Below, piece after piece: positions 26,142 to 34,308 of a stretch of DNA of 34,868 bases (position 1 is its first letter; each line of letters opens with the position of its first letter). Made by a program: the position numbers and the translations under genes. This DNA is from Bacteroidota bacterium (lineage in GTDB: Bacteria > Bacteroidota > Bacteroidia > Bacteroidales > VadinHA17). A model generated the notes under the pieces. That model was not told where the DNA came from and searched no databases. It was given only the letters and a program-made list of their open reading frames with translations. The stretch covers positions 1 to 34,868 of the forward strand of contig JANXXP010000333.1 of NCBI GenBank assembly GCA_025350595.1. The letters run 5' to 3'.

Positions 26142-27122
26142 TTACGCCTTATTCTCCAATATATCCTCCACCACCATCGAATAAAGTTCCTCAAACGATA
26201 TTCCGGCAGCGGCAGCTTCTTTAGGGACCAGACTCTCTTCTGTCATTCCGGGAACTGTATTTATCTCAAGGAAATATGGCTTGTTGCCGACTACGATGAA
26301 GTCAACCCTCACAATTCCTTTACATCCTAATAGGTCGTATATTAAAGAACTTAATCTCTGTATTTCATCAGTTATGTCTTCAGGCATAATAGCAGGGGAG
26401 ACCTCTTCAGATCTTCCGGGTGTGTACTTAGCTTCGTAATCGAAGAACTCATTCTTGCTGATTATCTCGGTTACAGGAAGAACAATTGACTTATTTTTTG
26501 TTTTTACAACGCCGCAAGCTACCTCCCTGCCATTCATGAATGCTTCTATCAAAACCTCGCTGCTCTCTTTAAAAGCAGTTTCAATAGCCCCTGAAAGTTC
26601 TTCGATCTTTTTGACCTTGGATACTCCAAAGCTCGACCCGCTGTCATTTGGTTTAACGAAACATGGCAGTCCAATCTGTGAAGCAATTTTTTTGGTGTCA
26701 ATTTCCCTTCCTTTTCTTATTAAAACCGCTTCAGCCATTTTTATCTTGTACTCTTTCAGGTAAAGTTTGGTAGCCTGTTTATTAAATGTTAGGGCTGAAC
26801 AAAATGCACCGCAGCTCGAATAAGAAATGCCCATCATATCGAAATAACCCTGAAGTAAACCATTCTCACCGGGAGTTCCGTGTATAGCAATGAATACTGC
26901 ATCAAATTTTATCCTTGATTCGTCAGTAACAAGACTGAAATCATTTTTATCAATATTATGATAACGACCTTTATTATCTTCCCAGTACCAGTTGGTACCC
27001 CTGATCATTATATTATAAACTTTATATCTGGAACTAAGAGCCTTATTGACTTCAAGGGCGCTTTTTACAGAAATTTCAAATTCAGAGGAATCGCCCCCTG
27101 CTACTATTGCAATTGTCTTCAT
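26142..27122 (-). CDS. ddl: D-alanine--D-alanine ligase (326 aa)
   Basis: Joins two D-alanines with ATP to make the dipeptide that ends the peptidoglycan stem. The open frame reaches back to 27293, but the start is placed at ATG 27122. The protein then begins MKTIAIVAGGDSSEFEISVK, the usual Ddl opening with the G-G-x-S-x-E loop, and a promoter lies within the longer frame. ATP-grasp features are in order: FVKPNDSGSSFGVSKV (glycine-rich ATP loop), EVLIEAFMNGREVACGVV, VDFIVVGNKPYFLEINTVPGMTEESLVPKEAAAAG (metal-binding Glu and Asn, and the C-terminal substrate loop). Length is normal for the family. The closely linked rluD and PASTA genes lie beyond 29226. Cytosolic, essential in most bacteria. 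Confidence 0.96.
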   Translation of the reverse strand: MKTIAIVAGGDSSEFEISVKSALEVNKALSSRYKVYNIMIRGTNWYWEDNKGRYHNIDKNDFSLVTDESRIKFDAVFIAIHGTPGENGLLQGYFDMMGISYSSCGAFCSALTFNKQATKLYLKEYKIKMAEAVLIRKGREIDTKKIASQIGLPCFVKPNDSGSSFGVSKVKKIEELSGAIETAFKESSEVLIEAFMNGREVACGVVKTKNKSIVLPVTEIISKNEFFDYEAKYTPGRSEEVSPAIMPEDITDEIQRLSSLIYDLLGCKGIVRVDFIVVGNKPYFLEINTVPGMTEESLVPKEAAAAGISFEELYSMVVEDILENKA

Positions 27123-27142
27123 CTTATAATAATATTTCTTCC

Positions 27143-27174
27143 CAAATTTATTAAAGAAATCCATTAACCGCAAA
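27143..27174 (-). promoter_or_regulatory. Promoter of ddl
   Basis: On the minus strand TTTG (complement of 27171-27174), a 20-base spacer, and TAAATTTG (complement of 27143-27150) fit the Bacteroidota promoter. It starts transcription about 15 bases before the ddl ATG at 27122 and supports that start over the longer frame. Confidence 0.55.
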
Positions 27175-27281
27175 AATCTCATAGATTGCGCAGAGATCGC
27201 AAAGGATGATAAAATATTTCTCTGTTTATGTTGCTTAAACTTAGTGTGCTTATCGGTAAAATTAAAATTAAAGATGACTAA

Positions 27282-27311
27282 TTGTTTAATCAATGCGTTA
27301 TATTAACTTTG
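27282..27311 (+). promoter_or_regulatory. Promoter of the LemA-TPM operon
   Basis: TTG at 27282-27284, a 19-base spacer and TAACTTTG at 27304-27311 fit the Bacteroidota consensus. Transcription would begin near 27316, about 20 bases before the ATG at 27336, which rules out the longer frame beginning at 27282 for the first gene. Confidence 0.6.
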
Positions 27312-27335
27312 ATAAAACTTTTAAATATAGAAAAA

Positions 27336-27938
27336 ATGAAAAAAGGTTGTATTATTTCAATTATAGTAGTTGCCTTTCTGGCGCTGGTTGTTTTGTCATT
27401 TGTAGTTTGGGGAACAAAAGCATATAACGGTATGGTTACTATGCAGGAGAGCGTAACAAGTCAGTGGGGGAACGTGCAGACGTCCTACCAGCGCAGATCC
27501 GATCTGATTCCCAATTTCGTAAATACCGTCAAAGGAGCTGCCAATTTTGAGCAGACAACCCTTACACAGGTTATTGAAGCCAGGGCAAAAGCTACCTCGG
27601 TTACCATTGATCCATCAAAAATGACTGCAGAAAATCTTCAACAGTTTCAAGCTGCACAGGGACAGGTTTCTTCCGCTCTTGGGCGTTTGATGGTAGTTAT
27701 GGAGAAATATCCGGAACTTAAGGCAACTCAGAATTTCAGGGATCTGCAGACTGAACTAGAAGGTACTGAAAACAGAATTTCAGTTGAAAGAAGGAAGTTC
27801 AATGAAGTCGCCTTAACTTATAATACCTATATAAGAAAATTCCCTCAAAGTATGCTTGCCGGTATGTTTGGGTTCCAGACCAAGCCTTATTTTGAGGCGG
27901 CTGCAGGTGCTGAAAAAGCGCCGGAAGTTAAATTTTAA
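27336..27938 (+). CDS. lemA: LemA family protein (200 aa)
   Basis: Begins MKKGCIISIIVVAFLALVVL, an N-terminal membrane anchor, followed by WGTKAYNGMVTMQESVTSQWGNVQTSYQRRSDLIPNFVNTVKG, the strongly conserved LemA signature (the aligned-helix N-x-Y-Q-R-R-x-D-L-I-P-N block). The rest is long alpha helices with ELEGTENRISVERRKFNE and ends YFEAAAGAEKAPEVKF, all typical. Length is normal. The start at 27336 is chosen over the open frame from 27282 because of the promoter and the family's N-terminus. LemA proteins are usually encoded with TPM-domain proteins, as here, and are thought to act at the envelope; their molecular function is unknown. Confidence 0.95.
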   Translation: MKKGCIISIIVVAFLALVVLSFVVWGTKAYNGMVTMQESVTSQWGNVQTSYQRRSDLIPNFVNTVKGAANFEQTTLTQVIEARAKATSVTIDPSKMTAENLQQFQAAQGQVSSALGRLMVVMEKYPELKATQNFRDLQTELEGTENRISVERRKFNEVALTYNTYIRKFPQSMLAGMFGFQTKPYFEAAAGAEKAPEVKF

Positions 27939-27956
27939 TTTATTCATACATTATAT

Positions 27957-28406
27957 ATGAAAGCTTCATCGTTCTTCACAAAAGAACAGCAAGCTCAGAT
28001 TCTTGCATCTGTTAAAGAGGCGGAAAACGCTACATCTGGGGAGATCCGGGTTCATATCGAAACCTCATTTAAAGGTGACGTCCTCGACCGGGCTGCCTGG
28101 GTGTTCAAAAAGCTGGGAATGCACAAGACAGCTGAACGGAACGGTGTTCTGTTTTATCTTGCTGTCAGCGACAGGAAATTTGCCATAATTGGCGATGCCG
28201 GGATTAATGCAAAGGTAACTTCTACTTTCTGGGATGAGGTAAGTCTTTTGCTTCAGAAAAATTTCAAAGATGGCAAATTCACTGAAGGCCTTTCCGAAGG
28301 GATAATCCTTGCAGGACTGCAACTTAAAACATATTTTCCTCACCGGGATGATGATGTTAATGAATTGCCTGATGATATTTCATTTGATAAAATCAGGGGG
28401 AAGTAA
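27957..28406 (+). CDS. TPM domain protein, soluble form (149 aa)
   Basis: A short protein made of one TPM (TLP18.3/Psb32/MOLO-1) domain: FFTKEQQAQILASVKEAE, then TSGEIRVHIETSFKGD, the central RNGVLFYLAVSDRKFAIIGDAGIN strand block and the C-terminal helix with GLSEGIILAGLQLKTYFP. There is no signal peptide or membrane segment, so it should be cytosolic or membrane-peripheral. It sits 18 bases after lemA and 2 bases before the exported TPM gene, a common Bacteroidota trio. TPM domains occur in photosystem-repair and envelope proteins; some have phosphatase activity, but none is shown for this one. Confidence 0.92.
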   Translation: MKASSFFTKEQQAQILASVKEAENATSGEIRVHIETSFKGDVLDRAAWVFKKLGMHKTAERNGVLFYLAVSDRKFAIIGDAGINAKVTSTFWDEVSLLLQKNFKDGKFTEGLSEGIILAGLQLKTYFPHRDDDVNELPDDISFDKIRGK

Positions 28407-28408
28407 AT

Positions 28409-29221
28409 ATGAACCGAAAAGAATTATTTTTCCTGGCCCTTGTGGTCCTGTTCTGCGTTTTTTCAACTAATAATGTTAAATCACAGAATCTTCCGGATAA
28501 ACCGGTTCCCCCACATCTGGTAAACGACTTTGCCGGACTGCTATCAGGATCTGAAGCCGGGATTCTTGAAAGGAAACTGGTTTCATTCAATGACTCAACC
28601 TCGACCCAGATAACTATCGTAATAGTAAAAAATCTTGATGGGTATGACAAAGCTGATTATGCACAGAGGTTAGGCGAAAAATGGGGGATAGGTCAGAAAA
28701 GTCTTAATAATGGCCTTTTAATACTTATAAAACCTAAGACTTCTGATTCTAACGGCGAAGTCTTTATTGCCCAGGGTTATGGTCTTGAAGGTGCAATCCC
28801 TGATCTTACCTGTTTGGATATTGTCAATAAGGAAATTCTTCCTGCCTTTAGAAATGGTGAGTACTATAGAGGATTGGATAATGCCACCAATGTATTAATG
28901 TCACTCGCAAAAGGTGAGTTTTCTGCAGCCCAGTACGGACATAAAGCAAAGGCAGGAAAACAGGGCGGAGCTCCGTTTGGACTAATTATAGTTATTATTT
29001 TCATAATTATAGCCATTGTTTCCAGAAATTCGGGAGGCTCGAATAACAGGCATATCGGAACAGGCGCATTGCCATTATGGTTACTTCTCGGAGGATTAAA
29101 TTCCGGGAGAGGATCAGGCGGTACCTGGGGAGGTTTTTCAGGAGGCGGCAGCAGCGGAGGCGGTTTTGGTGGCTTCGGTGGTGGAAGCTTTGGTGGTGGT
29201 GGAGCTGGAGGTAGCTGGTAA
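28409..29221 (+). CDS. Exported TPM domain protein with glycine-rich tail (YgcG-type, 270 aa)
   Basis: Signal peptide MNRKELFFLALVVLFCVFST to VKSQ. The TPM domain runs ~30-160 (VNDFAGLLSGSEAGILERKL, then STQITIVIVKNLDGYDKADYAQ, WGIGQKSLNNGLLILI, and VFIAQGYGLEGAIPD). One membrane helix follows (~188-207, APFGLIIVIIFIIIAIVSRN). The last ~45 residues are almost only Gly, Ser and Phe, ending in SFGGGGAGGSW. This is the standard plan of YgcG-like proteins next to LemA, with the TPM domain outside the cytoplasmic membrane and the Gly-rich tail on the other side. The start follows the previous stop by 2 bases. The 3' end is convergent with the rluD-type gene, leaving only 4 bases between the stops. 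Confidence 0.94.
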   Translation: MNRKELFFLALVVLFCVFSTNNVKSQNLPDKPVPPHLVNDFAGLLSGSEAGILERKLVSFNDSTSTQITIVIVKNLDGYDKADYAQRLGEKWGIGQKSLNNGLLILIKPKTSDSNGEVFIAQGYGLEGAIPDLTCLDIVNKEILPAFRNGEYYRGLDNATNVLMSLAKGEFSAAQYGHKAKAGKQGGAPFGLIIVIIFIIIAIVSRNSGGSNNRHIGTGALPLWLLLGGLNSGRGSGGTWGGFSGGGSSGGGFGGFGGGSFGGGGAGGSW

Positions 29222-29225
29222 AAAA

Positions 29226-30257
29226 TTATTCCTGATCTCTACCTGAAGTGTACTTCCTCCATTTTTCAATAATCTGCACCATATCATCAGGCAGATTTGA
29301 GTTGAAGGAAAGTCTTTTTCCGGTAACTGGATGATTGAACGCCAGCGATTTTGCATGTAGTGCCTGACGCGGCAGGATCTTAAAACAGTTCTTTATAAAT
29401 TGTTGATACTTTGTAAATGTTGTTCCCTTGATTATCTGATCACCGCCATATTCTTCATCATTAAAAAGCGGATGTTTAATATGACTGAAATGTACTCTGA
29501 TCTGATGAGTGCGACCTGTTTCAAGTTTACATTCAACAAGTGATATATAACCCAGATTCTCAAGAACTTTGTAATGAGTTATCGCTGATTTTCCTTCACT
29601 CTCATCCTTGTACACTTGCATTACTTTCCTGTCTTTAACACTTCGTCCTACATTCCCGGTGATTGTCCCCTCAGGAGGATCAGGTACACCCCAGACAAGG
29701 GCATTATATCTTCGATCGGTTGTCCTGTCAAAAAATTGTTTCGAGAGCCTGTTAAGTGCAAATTCATTTTTTGCGATGACAAGGATTCCTGATGTGTTTT
29801 TATCCAGACGATGTACCAGGCCTGGTCTGGCTTCTCCTGTATTAAAAAGAGGAAGATCCTTGAAGTGCCACATTAAAGCCTGTACCATTGTTCCAGTATA
29901 ATTGCCATGTGCCGGGTGGACCACCATACCAGGATCTTTGTTCACAACCAGAACATCGTCATCTTCATAAACAATATTCAAAGGAATATTTTCAGGAATT
30001 AGTTCAATTTCCCTTGGAGGAGTAGGCAGAAGGATCTTAACCAGATCGCCGGGCTTAACTTTGTAATTTGGTTTAACAGGATTGTTGTTAACGAGAATAT
30101 TTCCAGCATTTGCTGCATTCTGAATACGTGTTCTGGAACAATTTTCGATTCTGTCAGCAAGGAATTTATCAATCCTCAGCACAGTTTGTCCTGGATCGGC
30201 AACAAACCTGAAATGTTCAAAAAGCTCTTGCTGGTCTGTAATATCTTCTGGTATCAT
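29226..30257 (-). CDS. rluD: RluA/RluD-family rRNA pseudouridine synthase (343 aa)
   Basis: Isomerises specific uridines of large-subunit rRNA. An N-terminal S4 RNA-binding domain (~20-85: LRIDKFLADRIENCSRTRIQNAANAGNILVNN) is followed by the catalytic domain. The signature ARPGLVHRLDKNTSGILVIAK contains the catalytic Asp at residue 152. Later blocks are RRYNALVWGVP, LVECKLETGRTHQIRVHFSHI and RQALHAKSLAFNHPVTG, all family hallmarks. The S4 domain and length point to the RluD type (helix 69 of 23S rRNA), but an RluC-like specificity cannot be excluded. It is the third gene of a minus-strand run PASTA protein - T9SS cargo - this, 9 bases after the cargo gene. Confidence 0.93.
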   Translation of the reverse strand: MIPEDITDQQELFEHFRFVADPGQTVLRIDKFLADRIENCSRTRIQNAANAGNILVNNNPVKPNYKVKPGDLVKILLPTPPREIELIPENIPLNIVYEDDDVLVVNKDPGMVVHPAHGNYTGTMVQALMWHFKDLPLFNTGEARPGLVHRLDKNTSGILVIAKNEFALNRLSKQFFDRTTDRRYNALVWGVPDPPEGTITGNVGRSVKDRKVMQVYKDESEGKSAITHYKVLENLGYISLVECKLETGRTHQIRVHFSHIKHPLFNDEEYGGDQIIKGTTFTKYQQFIKNCFKILPRQALHAKSLAFNHPVTGKRLSFNSNLPDDMVQIIEKWRKYTSGRDQE

Positions 30258-30266
30258 TTTTTTAGA

Positions 30267-32120
30267 TTACCTTGTTTTAATTATGCGGTCAGAGCTTATT
30301 GATTTGCCCTTAATACTTGTTATAATAATGTAAATTCCTTCGTGCAGAGAAGAAATATCAATCCGTTCACTGAAAGGGAGTTTCATCAGTTGGCGACCGG
30401 AAATATCCATCACAGTTAAATATAATAAGCCTGATAATTGCAAGTCGCTGCAACTGACATTAAGAAAGTCGGTTGCAGGATTAGGCCATACTCTGATAAT
30501 GTTTTTTTCCTGGTCATAAATGTCTGCAATTGAAGTAATCTTAGGCGGATATCCGACCACTGGTCTTATCATGATGCTCCCTGCAACCTGCGAAGGTTTC
30601 CATTCCCCGTTTAACCAATAAAGCTGCCTTCCGGCATTTGGCGTGTTTATATCAATACCGGCATTCAGAAATGTTTCAGAACGCTGTTTCCAACCTATAT
30701 AAAAAGTGCCGCTAACTATTACACCTTCTGGTATATAGTAAGTATAGAAACCATTTATCAGGTTGGTCTGTTGTACCATAACTTCTTCTTTTGAGTACAA
30801 CACATTCCCAGGCACCCCGTTATTATTGTCCCAGACCATCAGATCAAAAGCTCTTTTATTTGCTTCCTGATAACTGTCGTTGAAGCATATACGTACGGCT
30901 CTCAAAGTGTCAGGGAGGTAAGATACAAATCTGTATGCGACCATTGCGTTTCTTGAGCCGAGACCGTTTATTCCATACCCGCCTTCCGACGATCCGTCAT
31001 CAAATGCAAAGTAGTTTTTAAAAACCTGGTAATAAACAATGGTATCATTTTCTTTTGGATCGGTTGCATCGGTTTTCAGGGAACAGGTTATCCTGAACAT
31101 AGCCGAATCAGTATTATCAGTGTTGAATGAATAAGTGTGGTTTTTCTTATAATCGACGTTTGTTAATGAATTTATATCTGTAGCGCCAGCTGTGAAGAAA
31201 TCGGCCTGAGAATTTTTATAAACATCCCATATCTCGAAATCGCGGGTTACATTTCGTTTGATGGTATCGTTGTTTCGGTACTGTATTGTTATTGATGAAC
31301 CCATTTCCTGAAGCTCAATCTTTCTGAACTGTTTCCAGGGCATTGCTTCATAAGTCTTAAGCAGAGAACGGATCGGAGATCTGAATGCCACATCATGATA
31401 GATTGTATCGCCTGCATTTCTGTTTTTGTCAAGAAGAACATAATCAACATTCCATATATCGCAATTGCCTACCATTGAGGGGTCACTCAGGTTCGGACTC
31501 AGGCTTGCATAGTTTATAAACCGGAACTGAAATCCATTTTTAAGGTAACGTGATTTATCAACCCTAATGATAGCCTGTTTGAATCTCCGGTCAGTTGTTC
31601 CGTCTGCTTCCCATACAGAATACCATTTATTTTCGTCAGGCGCCAGAAACTGAAGAGTAAGGCTGTCACTTGGCTCAGGTGAATCGCTCAATCCACCTGC
31701 CTGATAAAGAAAGCTGAGCCAGATATTATCGGATGAGGCGTAATTAAGATTGATCGGTTGGGAAGTCAGCTGGTCGGCTTTGAACCCTGAAACAGATGCA
31801 GACTCATAAAGAAGTCCAGTATTGTCTATAGCATCAAATGTTGCAACTCCGACAGTAATCTGCTGGTCGGAATAGGTATTATTGATAAAAATATAATTGT
31901 CAATCCATTTTGAACTATCAGGAAATATTGATCGTCCCGAGAAATCATCAAAGAAAGGAAGCTCAAGAGCCGCATTAGATAATGATTTACTTAATCTCTG
32001 TTTGTCTTTGTTTTTTGTAATACTGTAATTTGAGCGGAGACCCGTAACAACTTCCTGGGCAGGTGAGAAAACCAGAAAAACATTGAGAAAAACAAAATAT
32101 ATAAATAAATGTCTGATCAT
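30267..32120 (-). CDS. T9SS-secreted protein of unknown function (617 aa)
   Basis: Signal peptide MIRHLFIYFVFLNVFLVFSP then AQ. The central part is beta-rich, with LPFFDDFSGRSIFPDSSKW near the start (a pattern I recall from Bacteroidota surface proteins with jelly-roll-like folds) and FAFDDGSSEGGYGINGLGSRN at about residue 370. The last ~80 residues are a type A T9SS sorting domain: VWPNPATDFLNV, then LTVMDISGRQLM and LHEGIYIIITSIKGKSISSDRIIK. It is therefore exported through the outer membrane and probably attached to the cell surface. No catalytic motif was recognised. It lies 9 bases upstream of the rluD-type gene and 5 bases downstream of the PASTA gene, so it belongs to that operon. Confidence 0.88.
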   Translation of the reverse strand: MIRHLFIYFVFLNVFLVFSPAQEVVTGLRSNYSITKNKDKQRLSKSLSNAALELPFFDDFSGRSIFPDSSKWIDNYIFINNTYSDQQITVGVATFDAIDNTGLLYESASVSGFKADQLTSQPINLNYASSDNIWLSFLYQAGGLSDSPEPSDSLTLQFLAPDENKWYSVWEADGTTDRRFKQAIIRVDKSRYLKNGFQFRFINYASLSPNLSDPSMVGNCDIWNVDYVLLDKNRNAGDTIYHDVAFRSPIRSLLKTYEAMPWKQFRKIELQEMGSSITIQYRNNDTIKRNVTRDFEIWDVYKNSQADFFTAGATDINSLTNVDYKKNHTYSFNTDNTDSAMFRITCSLKTDATDPKENDTIVYYQVFKNYFAFDDGSSEGGYGINGLGSRNAMVAYRFVSYLPDTLRAVRICFNDSYQEANKRAFDLMVWDNNNGVPGNVLYSKEEVMVQQTNLINGFYTYYIPEGVIVSGTFYIGWKQRSETFLNAGIDINTPNAGRQLYWLNGEWKPSQVAGSIMIRPVVGYPPKITSIADIYDQEKNIIRVWPNPATDFLNVSCSDLQLSGLLYLTVMDISGRQLMKLPFSERIDISSLHEGIYIIITSIKGKSISSDRIIKTR

Positions 32121-32125
32121 CAGAA

Positions 32126-32980
32126 TTAGTTAGATACCACCTTAACTGAGTCTATTGCAGGTATTGAATCGGGTTTAACGATAAGTGTTGAATCGACCGG
32201 CATCTTGGCTGAATCTACTGTAAGCCAGAGGTATATCGCAGATCCAAGCTGCATAGTCGAATTCTCGTTGTATTCAGGATTCTGTTTATAGACAAAAGCC
32301 TTAAGGGTGTCCTGTGCAGTACGGATCGTATTATCATAAACATAAGTACCAAGACTCAAAGAGGAGATTAGAATTTTATTTCGTGCCGGTTCAAGATTCA
32401 TCCACATAAGGTCAGGTAAAGGAGTACGCTGATTACTTAGTCCTTTGCCAAGTACAAAACTGACGACCGATCCTTTCTGCAGAGAATCACCTGGATTAAT
32501 CTTCTTCCCATTATAAAGCTGTTCCAAAACAATCCCAATTGAAAGATCTGATCTGTATCGTGGCTCACCCATTTTCAGTCCTGAACTCTCAATCACCGCT
32601 GAGGCCTGCCTGATAGGTAGATCTATTAGATTCGGGACAGCCACCATTTCAGGGCTGAATGCATTAATTACCAGAATAACGTTTCTCCATTTTTTCACCT
32701 TAAATCCTGGTTTTGGATTCTGTTCTGCAATACAACCGCGAGGAACAAGTGTTGTATAAACTGAATCAATAATCTGAAAACTGAGTTTATTTTTTTTTGC
32801 CAGTTTTTCAGTCTGCTTCAGTGTCAGACCATAAAAATCAGGTACGGGCCGGGCTTGTCCATGTCTTGTATATAAATTAAGCCAGATAAGTAAGATCATT
32901 ATTGCTCCAACGATAATTGCAACAGCAAGACCGAGGTTTTTGATAAATACTTTGCTTAGGATAAAGTTTTTTAAGCTCAT
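32126..32980 (-). CDS. PASTA domain protein, membrane-anchored (284 aa)
   Basis: A short cytoplasmic N-terminus, then one membrane helix (~15-36, LAVAIIVGAIMILLIWLNLY), then three extracytoplasmic PASTA domains: ~42-108 (ARPVPDFYGLTLKQTEKLAKKN), ~112-178 (VAVPNLIDLPIRQASAVIESSG) and ~184-262 (TPLPDLMWMNLEPARNKIL). There is no kinase or transpeptidase domain, unlike PASTA proteins of Gram-positive bacteria. PASTA domains can bind peptidoglycan fragments or mediate protein contacts. Stand-alone forms next to ddl and rluD genes are, from memory, common in Bacteroidota, so a cell-wall-related role is reasonable but unproved. It is the first gene of its operon; a -7-like box TACCTTTG (complement of 33009-33016) lies just upstream. 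Confidence 0.92.
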   Translation of the reverse strand: MSLKNFILSKVFIKNLGLAVAIIVGAIMILLIWLNLYTRHGQARPVPDFYGLTLKQTEKLAKKNKLSFQIIDSVYTTLVPRGCIAEQNPKPGFKVKKWRNVILVINAFSPEMVAVPNLIDLPIRQASAVIESSGLKMGEPRYRSDLSIGIVLEQLYNGKKINPGDSLQKGSVVSFVLGKGLSNQRTPLPDLMWMNLEPARNKILISSLSLGTYVYDNTIRTAQDTLKAFVYKQNPEYNENSTMQLGSAIYLWLTVDSAKMPVDSTLIVKPDSIPAIDSVKVVSN

Positions 32981-33008
32981 ATTGCCATATTGAACATTAG
33001 TAATAACG

Positions 33009-33016
33009 CAAAGGTA
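33009..33016 (-). promoter_or_regulatory. -7-like box upstream of the PASTA operon
   Basis: TACCTTTG on the minus strand (complement of 33009-33016) matches TAnnTTTG, 28 bases before the PASTA start and inside the 45-base gap after mqnE. No clear TTTG or TTG is seen about 19 bases upstream, so only half of the promoter is supported. Confidence 0.3.
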
Positions 33017-33025
33017 CTGATAAAA

Positions 33026-34129
33026 TTATGAAATCGGGTTGTAGAGTGAATCTCTCTCTACCGGTGTAAAGCCAGCTTCCCTGATCAACTGACATATCTC
33101 ATCCGTTGTCATTGCCGGGTTTCCCTCCTTTGATCCAGCCATAGAGTAGATCCTTGTAGTGTCATCAATAGTACCATCCATATCATCTACGCCAAAAGAG
33201 AGAGAAAGCTGTGCACTTTCTTTCCCGATCATGGGCCAGTAAGCTTTGATATGCGGAAAGTTATCGAGATAAATTCTTGAAACTGCATAATTTCTGAGAT
33301 CCTCAATGATACTAACCTCTCCAATGTATGACATACTGTTGTTCGACTTCTTGTATTTCAATGGAATGAAAGCATTAAATCCGTTTGTTTTATCCTGAAG
33401 TTCACGAAGCCGGTCGAGATGGTCGATTCGATGTTTATAATTTTCAATATGCCCGTAAAGCATTGTTGCGTTGGATGGGATTCCATTTCTGTGAGCGGTT
33501 TCGTGAATCGTCAGCCAAAGTTCTGAGGATGACTTTTCGTCACAGATCATTTTCCTTAGCTCCTCATCGAATATTTCTGCTCCTCCTCCTGGTATTGAAT
33601 CAAGACCATACTCCTTTAATAACTTTAACCCATCTTCAATTGTACATCCCGCTTTAGTGATCATATAATCGAGCTCAACAGCTGAAAATGCTTTTACATG
33701 GAGTGATGGCCTGTGCTCTTTGATTTTTTTCAGAAGCGATCCCCAGTAATGTAAATCATAAGAAGGGTGAACTCCTCCGACTATATGAACTTCAGTTACT
33801 TCCTTATTATCAAAACGTTTTACAATATCGAGCATCTCATCATGACTAAATTCCCAGCTTTCGGGATCACCCTCCGGTTTATGGTAGGAACAGAACCTGC
33901 AGTTATATATGCATTTATTGGTTGGTTCAATATGAAAATTGCGATTGAAATAAGCATTGTTCCCATTATGCTTCCTCCTGACTATCCCGGCAAGCAGACC
34001 CAGCAGTGCCAGATCGGCTTTTTTAAACAGCAAAAACCCATCTTCAGGAGTTATACGGGTATTACCGGATATCTTCTCAGCGATCAATTTCAGATCCTTA
34101 TCGTCAATGTATTGTAAAAGGTCGTCCAT
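33026..34129 (-). CDS. mqnE: Aminofutalosine synthase, radical SAM (367 aa)
   Basis: Second enzyme-type step of the futalosine route to menaquinone: it joins the chorismate-derived enolpyruvyl-benzoate to the ribosyl part of S-adenosylmethionine. The radical SAM cluster motif CIYNCRFC has its three Cys at residues 73, 77 and 80, preceded by FHIEPTNKC as in MqnE. Further family blocks are EVTEVHIVGGVHPSYDLHYW, VKAFSAVELDYM, LDSIPGGGAEIFDEELR, GIPSNATMLYGHIENYKHRI and the C-terminal YWPMIGKESAQLSLSFGVDDMDGT. Length is typical. MqnC and CofH are related, but the GGGAEIFDEELR and MLYGH context fits MqnE best. No other menaquinone gene is in the window. Confidence 0.9.
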   Translation of the reverse strand: MDDLLQYIDDKDLKLIAEKISGNTRITPEDGFLLFKKADLALLGLLAGIVRRKHNGNNAYFNRNFHIEPTNKCIYNCRFCSYHKPEGDPESWEFSHDEMLDIVKRFDNKEVTEVHIVGGVHPSYDLHYWGSLLKKIKEHRPSLHVKAFSAVELDYMITKAGCTIEDGLKLLKEYGLDSIPGGGAEIFDEELRKMICDEKSSSELWLTIHETAHRNGIPSNATMLYGHIENYKHRIDHLDRLRELQDKTNGFNAFIPLKYKKSNNSMSYIGEVSIIEDLRNYAVSRIYLDNFPHIKAYWPMIGKESAQLSLSFGVDDMDGTIDDTTRIYSMAGSKEGNPAMTTDEICQLIREAGFTPVERDSLYNPIS

Positions 34130-34150
34130 TTGTCAGAATTATATGGATTG

Positions 34151-34184
34151 CAAAGATAAAATATATTACATATTTTATGCTCAA
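34151..34184 (-). promoter_or_regulatory. Probable promoter of mqnE
   Basis: On the minus strand TTG (complement of 34182-34184), a 23-base spacer, and TATCTTTG (complement of 34151-34158). The -7 box is a full match; the spacer is at the long end of the accepted range. Transcription would begin about 15 bases before the ATG at 34129. Confidence 0.4.
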
Positions 34185-34202
34185 TGAGATCCCTCCCAGT
34201 AC

Positions 34203-34233
34203 CTGTCATTCCGAGCGAAGCGAGGAATCTTTA
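34203..34233. repeat. Short dispersed intergenic repeat
   Basis: The stretch cctgtcattccgagcgaag and the following cgaggaatct form a motif that, from memory, is scattered in intergenic regions of many Bacteroidota genomes. It contains the small inverted pair around gagcgaagcga. Seen once in this window; the repeat claim rests on memory and was not searched. Confidence 0.35.
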
Positions 34234-34251
34234 ATCAGAAAAGAATAACAA

Positions 34252-34284
34252 CAAACAAAAAAGGTGTCCTGTTATAGACACCTT
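34252..34284 (-). terminator. Rho-independent terminator of rpmH
   Basis: AAGGTGTC (34261-34268) and GACACCTT (34277-34284) form a perfect 8-bp stem with an 8-base loop. Read on the minus strand it is followed by a T-rich tail (TTTTTGTTTG, complement of about 34251-34260). It lies 25 bases after the rpmH stop. Confidence 0.75.
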
Positions 34285-34308
34285 CAAGATGATATTGTAG
34301 AATATGTA

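Noticed and set aside
27123-27293. N-terminal extension of Ddl by 57 residues
   Set aside because: A full promoter lies within it and the family begins at the MKTIAIVAGG segment.
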